DNA of 64,000 nt from Actinacidiphila acididurans. Lineage in GTDB: Bacteria > Actinomycetota > Actinomycetes > Streptomycetales > Streptomycetaceae. Position 1 is the stretch's first letter. Each line of letters starts with the position of its first letter. Location: assembly GCF_016918855.1 (NCBI RefSeq), contig NZ_JADKYB010000027.1:1-64000 (forward strand). The letters run 5' to 3'. The position numbers and the translations under genes were made by a program. A model generated the notes under the pieces. It did not search any database, was not told the DNA's origin, and saw only the letters and a program-made list of their open reading frames with translations. This document shows positions 8,302-18,165 of the stretch, piece after piece.

Positions 8302-11049
8302 GTGGCTTCCGGATCCGATCGCAACCCGATCATCATTGGCGGCCTTCCCAGCCAGGTCCCGGACTTCGATCCCGAGGAGACGGCGGAATGGCTCGACTCG
8401 CTCGACGCAGCGATCGACGAGCGCGGCCGGGAGCGGGCCCGTTACCTGATGCTGCGGCTCATCGAGCGGGCGCGCGAGAAGCGCGTCGCCGTCCCGGAGA
8501 TGCGCAGCACCGACTACGTCAACACGATCGCCACCAGGGACGAGCCGTACTTCCCGGGCAATGAGGAGATCGAGCGCAAGATCCTCAACGCCACCCGGTG
8601 GAACGCGGCCGTCATGGTCTCCCGGGCCCAGCGCCCCGGCATCGGTGTAGGCGGCCACATCGCCACCTTCGCCTCCTCGGCCTCGCTGTACGACGTGGGC
8701 TTCAACCACTTCTTCCGGGGCAAGGACGACGGCACCGGGGGCGACCAGATCTTCTTCCAGGGCCACGCCTCGCCGGGCATCTACGCCCGCGCCTTCCTGC
8801 TGGACCGGCTCTCCGAGGCCCAGCTCGACGCCTTCCGCCAGGAGCGGTCCAAGGCCCCGTACGGCCTGTCCAGCTACCCGCACCCGCGGCTGATGCCGGA
8901 CTTCTGGGAGTTCCCGACCGTCTCCATGGGCCTGGGCCCGCTGGGCGCGATCTACCAGGCCCGGATGAACCGCTACATGCACGCCCGCGGCATCGCCGAC
9001 ACCTCCGCCTCGCACGTGTGGGCCTTCCTCGGCGACGGCGAGATGGACGAGCCCGAGTCGCTGGGCCAGCTGTCCATCGCCGCCCGCGAGGGGCTGGACA
9101 ACCTGACCTTCGTGGTCAACTGCAACCTCCAGCGGCTGGACGGCCCGGTCCGCGGCAACGGCAAGATCATCCAGGAGCTGGAGTCGCAGTTCCGCGGCGC
9201 CGGCTGGAACGTGATCAAGCTCGTCTGGGACCGCTCCTGGGACCCGCTGCTGGCCCAGGACCGCGACGGCCTGCTCGTCAACAAGATGAACATCACGCCG
9301 GACGGGGCGTTCCAGACGTACGCCACCGAGTCCGGCGACTACATCCGCCGTCACTTCTTCGGCGACGACCAGCGGCTGCGCTCGATGGTCGAGGGCCTCA
9401 CCGACGACCAGATCCTGCACCTGGGCCGCGGCGGCCACGACCACCGCAAGATCTTCGCCGCCTACACCGCGGCGCTCCAGCACCAGGGGCAGCCCACCGT
9501 CATCCTGGCCCAGACGATCAAGGGCTGGACGCTCGGCCCGAACTTCGAGGGCCGCAACGCCACCCACCAGATGAAGAAGCTGACGGTGGACGACCTCAAG
9601 CGGTTCCGGGACCGGCTGCACCTGCCGATCACCGACCGGCGGCTGGAGGAGGGCTACCCGCCCTACTACCACCCGGGCCGGGACTCGGAGGAGATCCAGT
9701 ACATGCACGACCACCGCACGTCGCTGGGCGGCTACGTGCCGACCCGGGTCGTGCGGGCCAAGCCGCTGCCGCTGCCGGGCGACGCGACGTACGCCACCGC
9801 GAAGAAGGGCTCCGGCGCCCAGCAGGTGGCCACCACCATGGCCTTCGTGCGGGTGCTCAAGGACCTGATGCGGGACAAGGAGATCGGCAAGCGGTTCGTG
9901 CTGATCGCCCCGGACGAGTACCGCACCTTCGGCATGGACGCGTTCTTCCCGAGCGCGAAGATCTACAACCCGCTGGGCCAGCAGTACGAGTCGGTGGACC
10001 GCGAACTGCTGCTCGCGTACAAGGAGTCGCCGACCGGGCAGATGCTGCACGACGGCATCTCCGAGGCGGGCTGCACCGCCTCCCTGATCGCGGCCGGCTC
10101 GGCGTACGCCACCCACGGCGAGCCGCTGATCCCGGTGTACGTCTTCTACTCGATGTTCGGTTTCCAGCGCACCGGTGACCAGTTCTGGCAGATGGGCGAC
10201 CAGCTCGCGCGCGGTTTCGTGCTGGGCGCGACCGCGGGCCGCACCACCCTGACCGGTGAGGGCCTGCAGCACGCCGACGGCCACTCCCAGCTGCTGGCCT
10301 CCACCAACCCGGCGTGCGTCGCCTACGACCCGGCGTACTCCTTCGAGATCGCCCACATCGTCCAGGACGGCCTGCGCCGGATGTACGGCGAGACCGCGGA
10401 CGGCAAGCCCGGCGAGGACGTCTTCTACTACCTGACCGTCTACAACGAGCCGATCCGGCATCCCGCCGAGCCGGCCGACGTGGACGTGGAGGGCATCCTC
10501 AAGGGCATCCACCGCTTCCGGGCCGGCGAGCAGGGCGCGATCCCGGCGCAGATCCTGGCCTCGGGCGTGGCGGTGCCGTGGGCGCTGGACGCGCAGCGCA
10601 TCCTGGCCGAGGAGTGGAACGTACGGGCCGACGTGTGGTCGGCGACCTCCTGGAACGAGCTGCGGCGCGAGGCCGTCGCGGTCGAGGAGCACAACCTGCT
10701 GCACCCGGAGGAGGAGCAACGGGTGCCGTACGTCACCCGGAAGCTGTCCGGGGCCGAGGGGCCGTTCGTGGCGGTGTCGGACTGGATGCGGTCGGTGCCG
10801 GACCAGATCGCCCGCTGGGTGCCGGGCCGCTGGACGTCGCTGGGCGCGGACGGCTTCGGGTTCGCCGACACGCGCGGCGGGGCCCGCCGGTTCTTCCACA
10901 TCGACGCCCAGTCGATCGTGCTGGCGGTGCTCACCGAACTGGCCCGCGACGGCCGGATCGACCGCTCGGTGCTCAAGCAGGCGATCGACCGCTACCAGCT
11001 GCTGGACGTGGCCGCCGCCGATCCCGGCATCGCAGGTGGCGACGCCTGA
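8302..11049 (+). CDS. aceE: Pyruvate dehydrogenase E1 component, homodimeric type
   Basis: The product is 915 residues from a GTG at 8302 (VASGSDRNPIIIGG) with GAAGGAAC upstream. It is the homodimeric AceE type: N-terminal PSQVPDFDPEETAEWLDSLD, a substrate and thiamine diphosphate region RPGIGVGGHIATFASSASLY, and the cofactor motif GDGEMDEPE at residue 244 extending about 30 residues to the NCNLQRLDGPVRGN segment. It decarboxylates pyruvate and acetylates lipoyl-E2, feeding acetyl-CoA to the nearby fatty acid genes. Actinobacterial AceE typically works in a mixed PDH/ODH complex. It is monocistronic here, with a strong hairpin just downstream. Confidence 0.97.
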   Translation: MASGSDRNPIIIGGLPSQVPDFDPEETAEWLDSLDAAIDERGRERARYLMLRLIERAREKRVAVPEMRSTDYVNTIATRDEPYFPGNEEIERKILNATRWNAAVMVSRAQRPGIGVGGHIATFASSASLYDVGFNHFFRGKDDGTGGDQIFFQGHASPGIYARAFLLDRLSEAQLDAFRQERSKAPYGLSSYPHPRLMPDFWEFPTVSMGLGPLGAIYQARMNRYMHARGIADTSASHVWAFLGDGEMDEPESLGQLSIAAREGLDNLTFVVNCNLQRLDGPVRGNGKIIQELESQFRGAGWNVIKLVWDRSWDPLLAQDRDGLLVNKMNITPDGAFQTYATESGDYIRRHFFGDDQRLRSMVEGLTDDQILHLGRGGHDHRKIFAAYTAALQHQGQPTVILAQTIKGWTLGPNFEGRNATHQMKKLTVDDLKRFRDRLHLPITDRRLEEGYPPYYHPGRDSEEIQYMHDHRTSLGGYVPTRVVRAKPLPLPGDATYATAKKGSGAQQVATTMAFVRVLKDLMRDKEIGKRFVLIAPDEYRTFGMDAFFPSAKIYNPLGQQYESVDRELLLAYKESPTGQMLHDGISEAGCTASLIAAGSAYATHGEPLIPVYVFYSMFGFQRTGDQFWQMGDQLARGFVLGATAGRTTLTGEGLQHADGHSQLLASTNPACVAYDPAYSFEIAHIVQDGLRRMYGETADGKPGEDVFYYLTVYNEPIRHPAEPADVDVEGILKGIHRFRAGEQGAIPAQILASGVAVPWALDAQRILAEEWNVRADVWSATSWNELRREAVAVEEHNLLHPEEEQRVPYVTRKLSGAEGPFVAVSDWMRSVPDQIARWVPGRWTSLGADGFGFADTRGGARRFFHIDAQSIVLAVLTELARDGRIDRSVLKQAIDRYQLLDVAAADPGIAGGDA

Positions 11050-11061
11050 GCCGTTCTCCGA

Positions 11062-11100
11062 GGTCGTGCGCCGGACGCCGCTGGGCGCCGGCGCACGACC
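11062..11100 (+). terminator. aceE terminator hairpin
   Basis: Perfect 13-base arms GGTCGTGCGCCGG (11062-11074) and CCGGCGCACGACC (11088-11100) flank a 13-base loop, 12 bases after the aceE stop. No T-run follows, typical of high-GC hairpin terminators. Confidence 0.7.
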
Positions 11101-11306
11101 GCATGCCCGGCGCGCGCCCCGGCGTCCGGCCGGTCGTATCGTCTTCCCGGCGCACCCCAGCCGTAAAACGTGACGTGAATCACTGTGACCTCGGGCATGC
11201 CCGCGCGTCTTCTACTGTGGATACGACGCATCGTCAGCCCGACGATCCGTCCCCGTTCCCCGGCTGCTCCGCCTGATCCCGGGACGATTCCGCGAGGCAT
11301 CTGCGA

Positions 11307-12500
11307 GTGACCCTTCTCGACGCGCGCCTGAGCTCCACCTCTTTCCGCGCTCTGCTGGCCCTCTCCGTGGTCTTCGTCATGCTGGCCACCACCGGCTGGA
11401 CGGCGCTGCGGCCCAGCGGCGGCGGGGATCCGCGCGCGCTGGCCCTGTCGGCGTGGATGCGCGGCTCGGTCGGCGTCCGCAAGCTGCCCGACCCGGAGTC
11501 GGCGCCGGGCACCATCGCCCGCTTCTTCGCCTCGCTGACGAAGGCTCAGCGGCTGCGCCTGGCCGACCGCTACCCGCTGGTGGTGGGCAACCTCAACGGC
11601 GCGCCGCTGGCCCTGCGCTATCTGGCCAACCGGCGGGCGCTGGCCACCGCCCAGGTGCAGGAGCTGGCCCGCGCCAAGAGCGATCAGCTCTCCGCGGCCG
11701 GCCGGCACGACGCGGCCCGCCTGGCGCACCGGTTCGCCTCGATGCTCAGCGGCCACCGGCAGATCCTCGCCTTCGACCCGACCGGCGCCGGCCGCGCCGC
11801 CGAGGTCTTCGGCGACCTGTCCACCGCCACCCGGGTGTCCATCGTGGTACCCGGCGTGGACACCGACCTGCTCACCTTCGAGCGCACGTCCAAGCCGTAC
11901 CAGGCCCCGGTCGGCATGGCCCGGTCGCTGTACGGCGCCGAGCACGCGCTGGCACCGGCCGCGCGCACCGCGGTGATCGCCTGGGCTGACTACACGACCC
12001 CGGCCGGAGTCGGCCTGGACGCGTCCACCGGCCAGCTCGCCGAACGCGGCGCGACCCGGCTGGAGTCCCTGCTGACCGCCCTGCCGCGGCACTCCGAGGT
12101 GTCGCTGTTCTGCCACTCCTACGGCTCGGTGCTGTGCGGCGTGGCCGCGCCCGACCTGCCGCGCGGGCGGGTCGCGGACATCACCGTCTTCGGCAGTCCG
12201 GGCATGCGCGCCCAGCACGCCTCCGACCTGGGCACCACCGCGCACATCTGGGCGGCCCGGGACGGCAGCGACTGGATCAGCGACGTGCCGCACCTGGAGT
12301 TCGCCGGCCTCGGCCACGGCCAGGACCCGGTCTCGGACTCCTTCGGCGCCCGCGTGATCAGCGCGGCCGGCGCCAAGGGCCATCCCGGTTACTTCGCCCC
12401 GGGCACCACCAGCCTGGCCAACTTCGCGGACATTGCCCTCGGCGACTACACCGCCGTCACCTGCCGCAACGGCGGCGAGGTCTGCGTCGCCGGGCTCTAG
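11307..12500 (+). CDS. DUF1023-type alpha/beta hydrolase, membrane-anchored or secreted
   Basis: The product is 397 residues from a GTG at 11307; the ribosome site is weak. An N-terminal hydrophobic helix (ALLALSVVFVMLATTGWTAL, about residues 12-31) acts as signal anchor. A predicted alpha/beta-hydrolase domain follows: VSIVVPGVDTDLLTFE, VIAWADY, and a nucleophile elbow CHSYGS with Ser271, a variant of G-x-S-x-G with Cys at the first position. A later H in GAKGHPGYF is a candidate base. This matches the DUF1023 lipase/esterase-like family of actinobacteria. Substrate is unknown. A MITE-like element begins one base after its stop codon. Confidence 0.8.
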   Translation: MTLLDARLSSTSFRALLALSVVFVMLATTGWTALRPSGGGDPRALALSAWMRGSVGVRKLPDPESAPGTIARFFASLTKAQRLRLADRYPLVVGNLNGAPLALRYLANRRALATAQVQELARAKSDQLSAAGRHDAARLAHRFASMLSGHRQILAFDPTGAGRAAEVFGDLSTATRVSIVVPGVDTDLLTFERTSKPYQAPVGMARSLYGAEHALAPAARTAVIAWADYTTPAGVGLDASTGQLAERGATRLESLLTALPRHSEVSLFCHSYGSVLCGVAAPDLPRGRVADITVFGSPGMRAQHASDLGTTAHIWAARDGSDWISDVPHLEFAGLGHGQDPVSDSFGARVISAAGAKGHPGYFAPGTTSLANFADIALGDYTAVTCRNGGEVCVAGL

Positions 12501-12671
12501 GCCGTGTCTGCCAAATTTCGCCTGTCCCGCGACGCCCTGCACGCACGCTCGCTGCGTTGTCGGTCGTCGGCGCAGCCCGCTGCGCTCTCCTCCCTCCGCC
12601 TTGCGATCGCACGCACCGGACGCCGCGGGCCCCGCCCTGGCGGGCGGACGACGCTCTTTGTCAGACACGAC
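12501..12671. mobile_element. MITE-like element with 16-base terminal inverted repeats
   Basis: GCCGTGTCTGCCAAAT (12501-12516) and CTTTGTCAGACACGAC (12656-12671) are inverted copies with three mismatches. The 171-base element has no credible gene. The body (CGCAGCCCGCTGCGCTC and similar) is internally symmetric. It looks like a non-autonomous derivative of an insertion sequence, or a REP unit of a type common in streptomycetes. No target-site duplication is evident. Confidence 0.55.
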
Positions 12672-12747
12672 CTCGCCCGTGAGTACGGCGACGCGCGTAG
12701 CGCCGGGAAGCAGCCCCCGCGGCCGACCCGGTCCTAAGCTGATCCTT

Positions 12748-13518
12748 ATGGGTGAGGTGCTGGCCGGGAACAACGCCGTGTGGGAGTTCGAGCCCGACGC
12801 GCTGGTGATCCGGTACAGCAGGGGCGTACGGGGCTCACGGCTGCTCCAGGCGCTCGGGGAGCGTCGTGTGCCGCACGAGGCCCTGCGGGGCGTCGAGCTG
12901 ACCGACGGGCGCAAGGGCACCGCGGTGCTGCGGGCCGAGCCCTGGCCCGGCGCCGACCCCCTGATCGAGACCGCCGCCGGCCAGCTCAAGGAGACCGCGG
13001 ACCCCTACCGGCTCGTCGTGCCCGACCAGAACCGCGTGCTCGCCGAGTTCTACCGCGACGAATTGCGCGCCGCGATCGAGGCGGCGGGCCGGGCCGAGCC
13101 CCCGGCCCGCTTCCTGGTCGCCGCCCCGCCCGTACCGCGCTCCTTCAAGGCCTACGACGCGAAGGCCTTCTTCGACGGCCGCACCGTCGTCTTCCGCTGG
13201 TTCTGGACCGGCGCGTCCACCGCCAAATGGAAGGCGGGGGATCAGTCTTTTCCCGTGGAACAGCTCACCGGCGTCGACTGGCGCTCGCCCGAACTCCTCC
13301 ACGGCCACCTACGGCTCCTTCTGCGCGAAGAGGCTGCCCCTCCGCCCGGAGGCACCTTGCACGCCCTCGGCAAGGCGGTGCCTTCTCCGAGCGAGGCCGA
13401 CCAGGATCCGACGGCGGTTGTCTTCGGGCTCGGTTACGGTCCCGTCCACGAGTCGTTGCCGTTCGCCGCGGCCGTGCTTTCCGCTGTTCAAGCCGCACGG
13501 GTGCGGCCCGAACCCTGA
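12748..13518 (+). CDS. DUF4429 domain-containing protein
   Basis: The product is 256 residues from the ATG at 12748. The first half (VLAGNNAVWEFEPDALVIRY, ALRGVELTDGRKGTAVLRAEP) and second half (SFKAYDAKAFFDGRTVVFRW, VEQLTGVDWRSPE) look like two copies of a PH-like beta domain, as in DUF4429 proteins. No catalytic motif or signal peptide is seen. The function of this streptomycete family is unknown. It stands alone between two intergenic repeat elements (12501-12671 and 13551-13705), which suggests independent transcription. Confidence 0.75.
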   Translation: MGEVLAGNNAVWEFEPDALVIRYSRGVRGSRLLQALGERRVPHEALRGVELTDGRKGTAVLRAEPWPGADPLIETAAGQLKETADPYRLVVPDQNRVLAEFYRDELRAAIEAAGRAEPPARFLVAAPPVPRSFKAYDAKAFFDGRTVVFRWFWTGASTAKWKAGDQSFPVEQLTGVDWRSPELLHGHLRLLLREEAAPPPGGTLHALGKAVPSPSEADQDPTAVVFGLGYGPVHESLPFAAAVLSAVQAARVRPEP

Positions 13519-13550
13519 GCCGGCGCTCTGCGGAGTAGCCGCACCTTCCA

Positions 13551-13705
13551 GGGGCGCGGGGCTGCGTTTGATTTGCGGCTGGCGCCGCGTGGGCGCGAGG
13601 AACCCAATTCCGTGGCGCGGGTCGCCACCGCCCCAAAGGGGCAATTGCTGTCGCATCCGGACCACCGGCCTGTGGCCGGCTGAGCGCGCAGTTCCCCGCG
13701 CCCCC
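13551..13705. repeat. REP/MITE-like intergenic repeat, copy B
   Basis: A second member of the family at 7141-7270. The left end GGGGCGCGGGGCTGCG is degenerate; the right end GCGCGCAGTTCCCCGCGCCCC is intact. The internal GGCGCGGGTCGCCACCG and CGGACCACCGGCCTGTGGCCGG are shared with copy A. It lies between the convergent DUF4429 and aldo/keto reductase genes. Confidence 0.75.
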
Positions 13706-13715
13706 ATTAGTTCCC

Positions 13716-14734
<1,019 letters not shown>

Positions 14735-14735
<1 letters not shown>

Positions 14736-15199
14736 CAGGCGCCCGTCCTCTCCTGGGCGCGCGCGGCGCCCGCGTATGAATCGATCTTGCCGTCGAGCAC
14801 CGTGAGGGTGCCCTGGAGTTCGGCGATCCGCTGGAGCACGTCCAGCCGGGTCGCCTCCAGCAGCGCGCGGCGCTGGGCGAAGGTGTCGTCGCCGGCCCGG
14901 ACCAGCTCGGCGTAGGTGACCATGTCGGACACCGGCATGCCGGTCAGCCGGAGCTTGCCGACCAGCGCCAGCCAGTCCAGGTCGCGGTTGGTGAACCGGC
15001 GCTGGCCGGTGTGCGAGCGGTCGACGTGCGGCATCAGCCCGATCCGCTCGTACCAGCGCAGGGTGTGGGCGCTCAGGCCGGTGAAGGCGGCGACCTCGCT
15101 GATGGTGTACCGGTCCTGGCCGTCCGGCCGCAGGTACCGCTCGACGTCGCAGCTCCCGGTTTCGTCGGTCTTGCTCTCAGCCACTCGTACGACCGTCAT
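14735..15199 (-). CDS. MerR family transcriptional regulator
   Basis: The product is 154 residues from the ATG at 15199. After a 28-residue leader comes the MerR winged helix: YTISEVAAFTGLSAHTLRWYERIGLM, with HTGQRRFTNRDLDWLALVGKLR. A dimerisation helix follows (LEATRLDVLQRIAELQGTLTVLDGKIDSY). There is no C-terminal cysteine or large sensor domain, so the inducer is probably an organic compound or redox signal through a short effector region. It very likely controls itself and the overlapping aldo/keto reductase gene, a common pairing in actinobacteria. Confidence 0.9.
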
Positions 15200-15206
15200 G
15201 CTCTCC

Positions 15207-15237
15207 ACGCTAGGACCTTGGAGCGCACTCCAAGCAA
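15207..15237 (-). promoter_or_regulatory. MerR-type promoter and operator dyad
   Basis: Read leftward, TTGCTT (-35) and TAGCGT (-10) are separated by 19 bases. The perfect dyad CTTGGAG-TGCG-CTCCAAG (15217-15234) lies in the spacer region. An overlong 19-base spacer with a centred palindrome is the hallmark of MerR activation. The -10 is 8 bases upstream of the MerR gene's ATG, so the transcript would be leaderless or nearly so. Confidence 0.75.
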
Positions 15238-15269
15238 CCCGGTCCCACGGCGTGGATAGGCTCGGGCCC

Positions 15270-16091
15270 GTGGAGAGCCTTGGGTTGATCGGGACATGGC
15301 CGGTGGACGGTGCGGCGGCCGGCGTGGTGCGCCGGGACGGCACGGTGGCCGGCACGTACGGCGCGGTGGACCGGCCGTTCCGGCTGGCGTCGGTGACCAA
15401 GCCGCTGGCCGCGTACGCGGTGCTGGTGGCGTACGAGGAGGGCGTCTTCGAGCTGGACGACCCGGCCGGGCCGGAGGGCTCGACGGTACGGCACCTGCTC
15501 GCGCACGCCTCCGGGCTGGCCTTCGACGAGGACCGGGTGATGGCCGCGCCGGGCACGCGGCGGCTGTACTCCAACACCGGGTTCGAGGTGCTGGGGCGGA
15601 CCGTGACGGCGGCGACCGGGATGCCGTTCGCGGAGTATCTGCGGCAGGCGGTGCTGGAGCCGCTGGGGATGACCGCGACCTCGCTGCCGGGCTCGCCCGC
15701 GGCCGACGGGATCTCCACGGCGGCGGACCTGCTGCGCTTCGCCGCCGAGCTCCAGGCGCCCAGGCTGCTGCACCCCTCCACGGTGGCCACGGCGACCTCG
15801 GTGGTCTTCCCCGGGCTGAAGGGCGTGCTGCCGGGCTACGGCCACCAGAACCCCAACGACTGGGGGCTGGGCTTCGAGATCCGCACCACCAAGTCCCCGC
15901 ACTGGACCGGGACCCGCTCCTCGCCGGCCACTTTCGGCCACTTCGGCCAGGCGGGCACCTTCCTGTGGGTGGACCCGGTGGCCGGCGCCGCCTGCACCGT
16001 CCTCACCGACCGCGCCTTCGGCGAGTGGGCGCTGCCCCGCTGGCCGGAACTGACCGACGCGGTGCTGGCGGAGCTGGCTGAGATCCAATAG
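15270..16091 (+). CDS. Serine hydrolase of the beta-lactamase/DD-peptidase (class C-like) family
   Basis: The product is 273 residues from a GTG at 15270 (VESLGLIGTWPVDG). A TAGGCT -10-like hexamer ends 7 bases before the start, suggesting a leaderless transcript. Catalytic motifs are Ser41-x-x-Lys44 (LASVTKP) and Tyr100 (YSNTGFE), plus HFGQAGTF as the third motif region. There is no signal peptide, so it is predicted cytoplasmic and more likely an esterase or amidase (EstB-like) than a penicillin-binding protein. It is divergent from the MerR/AKR operon, and its promoter lies beside the MerR dyad, so co-regulation is possible. Confidence 0.85.
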   Translation: MESLGLIGTWPVDGAAAGVVRRDGTVAGTYGAVDRPFRLASVTKPLAAYAVLVAYEEGVFELDDPAGPEGSTVRHLLAHASGLAFDEDRVMAAPGTRRLYSNTGFEVLGRTVTAATGMPFAEYLRQAVLEPLGMTATSLPGSPAADGISTAADLLRFAAELQAPRLLHPSTVATATSVVFPGLKGVLPGYGHQNPNDWGLGFEIRTTKSPHWTGTRSSPATFGHFGQAGTFLWVDPVAGAACTVLTDRAFGEWALPRWPELTDAVLAELAEIQ

Positions 16092-16098
16092 CGGCCCG

Positions 16099-16749
16099 TC
16101 AGCCGTAGGAGGGTTCGCCGTCCATGGCCAGGGCGAGGTATTCCGCCTCGCCGTCGGGTTCGGCGTGCAGGCCGGCTTCCGCGGTGATCCGGGCGGCGTC
16201 GCCGGGGCCGAGGGTGTGGCCGGCGAGCCGCAGCCGGCCGCGGACGCAGTGCACGTAGAGGAAGGGCGCCGCGGGCAGCGGCGCCGCGCTGCGCAGGACC
16301 AGCAGTTCGGCGCCGGGCTGGCCGAGGGGGGCCAGGTCGGCGGCGGTGCGGACGGCGTACCGCGGCGGGGTGCCGAAGGCCGCCGGGTGCAGCCACATCT
16401 GCACGAAGGTCAGCGGGCCGGTGCCCTCGTTGCGCTCGGTGTGCCGCACCCCGGCGCCGGCGCTGAGCAGTTGTGCCTGCCCGGGCCGTACGACCGCGCT
16501 GTGCCCGGCGGAGTCGTGGTGCGTCAACTCGCCCTCGACCACCCAGGTGACGATCTCCGTGTCCCGGTGCGGGTGCTCGGCGAATCCCGCCCCCGGGGCG
16601 AGACGCTCCTCGTTGCAGGCCAGCAGGAGGCCGAAGCGCAGATTGGTGGGGTCGTAGTGGGCGCCGAAGGAGAAGGCATGCCGGCTGTCGATGCCCGCCC
16701 CGGGGTCTCCCCCGCGGTACCGCTCCGCGTCCCGGCGCACCTCGATCAT
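16099..16749 (-). CDS. Pirin family protein (bicupin)
   Basis: The product is 216 residues from the ATG at 16749. The N-terminal cupin carries the pirin metal ligands in AEHPHRDTEIVTWVVEGELTHHDS (two His in HPH, then His). It is followed by GPLTFVQMWLHP and a shorter second cupin. It is shorter than full pirins (about 230-320) and resembles the YhhW-like quercetinase group. The usual role is an iron-dependent dioxygenase or redox-sensing cofactor, not specified here. It is convergent with the serine hydrolase and divergent from fasR. Confidence 0.88.
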   Translation of the reverse strand: MIEVRRDAERYRGGDPGAGIDSRHAFSFGAHYDPTNLRFGLLLACNEERLAPGAGFAEHPHRDTEIVTWVVEGELTHHDSAGHSAVVRPGQAQLLSAGAGVRHTERNEGTGPLTFVQMWLHPAAFGTPPRYAVRTAADLAPLGQPGAELLVLRSAAPLPAAPFLYVHCVRGRLRLAGHTLGPGDAARITAEAGLHAEPDGEAEYLALAMDGEPSYG

Positions 16750-16938
16750 GCCGCCACCGTACCGGTCCCGGAGCCGCCCGCCCCGGCCGCGCTCCCGTCC
16801 TCCGCCGCACCGGATCAGGCCGTACCCGATCCGGCCGGCGGCGGCCGGGAGCGCGGAACCCCAGAGGGCAGTGCCCAGCTCATCACGGATCTTCCACCCC
16901 CGCACCCCGGGGCCCGGCCGATGAGGCAGGCTTGTCCC

Positions 16939-18162
16939 GTGGCCCCTCCCTCGCAACCCTCGCAACCTTCGCACCCCGCACCCACGCCCGTCGTGCACGG
17001 CCGGGGTGACCATTCCGCGACGCTGCGCCGGCTGGAGAAGTCCGCGGGACGGCTGGCCGCGCGCGCGATCGCCCGGATGGACGAGCAGCTCCCGTGGTAC
17101 CGGGCGATGCCGCCGGAGAACCGCTCCTGGATCGGCCTGGTCGCCCAGGCCGGTATCGCGGCCTTCACCGAGTGGTTCCGCCACCCCGAGGCACCGCAGG
17201 CGATCAGCACCGACGTGTTCGGCACCGCGCCGCGCGAGCTGACCCGGGCGATCTCGCTGCGGCAGACCGTGGAGATGGTCCGCACCACCATCGAGGTCAT
17301 GGAATCGGCCATCGACGACGTGGCCGCGCCCGGCGACGAGTCGGTGCTGCGCGAGGCGCTGTTGGTGTACGCGCGGGAGATCGCCTTCGCCACGGCCCAG
17401 GTGTACGCGCAGGCCGCCGAGGCCCGCGGCGCCTGGGACGCCCGGCTGGAGTCACTGGTGGTCAACGCGGTGCTCTCCGGCGAGGCCGACGAGGGCGTGC
17501 TGTCCCGGGCCGCGGCCCTGGGCTGGAACTCCCCGGACAAGATCGTGGTGGTGCTGGGCACCGCGCCCAACGGGGACAGCGAGCTGACCGTGGAGGCGAT
17601 CCGCCGGGCCTCGCGGCACGCCAAGCTCCAGGTGCTCACCGGTGTGCTGGGCGAGCGGCTGGTGGTGGTCGCGGGCGGCGACGGCGATCCGCTGCGTGTC
17701 GCCAAGGCCCTGATCGGCCCGTTCGCGCCCGGGCCGGTGGTGGCCGGGCCGGTGGTCGGCGACCTGCTGTCGGCCACGCGCTCGGCGCAGGCCGCGGCCG
17801 CCGGGCTGAAGGCGTGCGCGGCCTGGCCGGACGCGCCGCGGCCGGTGCTGTCCGACGATCTGCTGCCGGAACGCGCGATGGCCGGGGACCGATATGCTCG
17901 TGAGCAATTGGTGGAGGAGATCTACAGGCCCCTCGAAGAGGCCGGCTCCGCGCTGCTGGAAACGCTGAGTGTCTACCTGGAGCAGGCGTCCTCCCTCGAA
18001 GGCGCCGCGCGGATGCTTTTCGTTCACCCCAACACCGTTCGCTACCGGCTGCGACGTGTGACGGACGTCACCGGGTGGTCACCCTCCGATGTGCGGTCGG
18101 CTTTCACCCTGCGCATCGCCCTCATCCTCGGCCGACTGTCCGATGCGGACCGGTCTCGCTGA
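16939..18162 (+). CDS. fasR: PucR-type transcriptional regulator of fatty acid synthesis (FasR)
   Basis: The product is 407 residues from the GTG at 16939; an in-frame ATG at 16921 is an alternative. The C-terminal 70 residues form the PucR helix-turn-helix (LEGAARMLFVHPNTVRYRLRRVTDVTGW). The central part (DKIVVVLGTAP, RLVVVAGGDGDPL) is the GGDEF-like/PucR fold, and the N-terminal helices match CdaR/FasR proteins. Its position directly upstream of fabD identifies it as FasR, the activator of the fabD-fabH-acpP-fabF operon in Streptomyces and homologue of the mycobacterial regulator. It probably senses long-chain acyl-CoA. The palindrome at 18166-18184 is its likely operator. Confidence 0.9.
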   Translation: MAPPSQPSQPSHPAPTPVVHGRGDHSATLRRLEKSAGRLAARAIARMDEQLPWYRAMPPENRSWIGLVAQAGIAAFTEWFRHPEAPQAISTDVFGTAPRELTRAISLRQTVEMVRTTIEVMESAIDDVAAPGDESVLREALLVYAREIAFATAQVYAQAAEARGAWDARLESLVVNAVLSGEADEGVLSRAAALGWNSPDKIVVVLGTAPNGDSELTVEAIRRASRHAKLQVLTGVLGERLVVVAGGDGDPLRVAKALIGPFAPGPVVAGPVVGDLLSATRSAQAAAAGLKACAAWPDAPRPVLSDDLLPERAMAGDRYAREQLVEEIYRPLEEAGSALLETLSVYLEQASSLEGAARMLFVHPNTVRYRLRRVTDVTGWSPSDVRSAFTLRIALILGRLSDADRSR

Positions 18163-18165
18163 GTC

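Noticed and set aside
8281..10899. An 872-codon open frame on the minus strand opposite aceE
   Set aside because: It mirrors the third-position GC of aceE; its translation is Val/Gly/His-rich with no domain, and aceE on the other strand is unambiguous.
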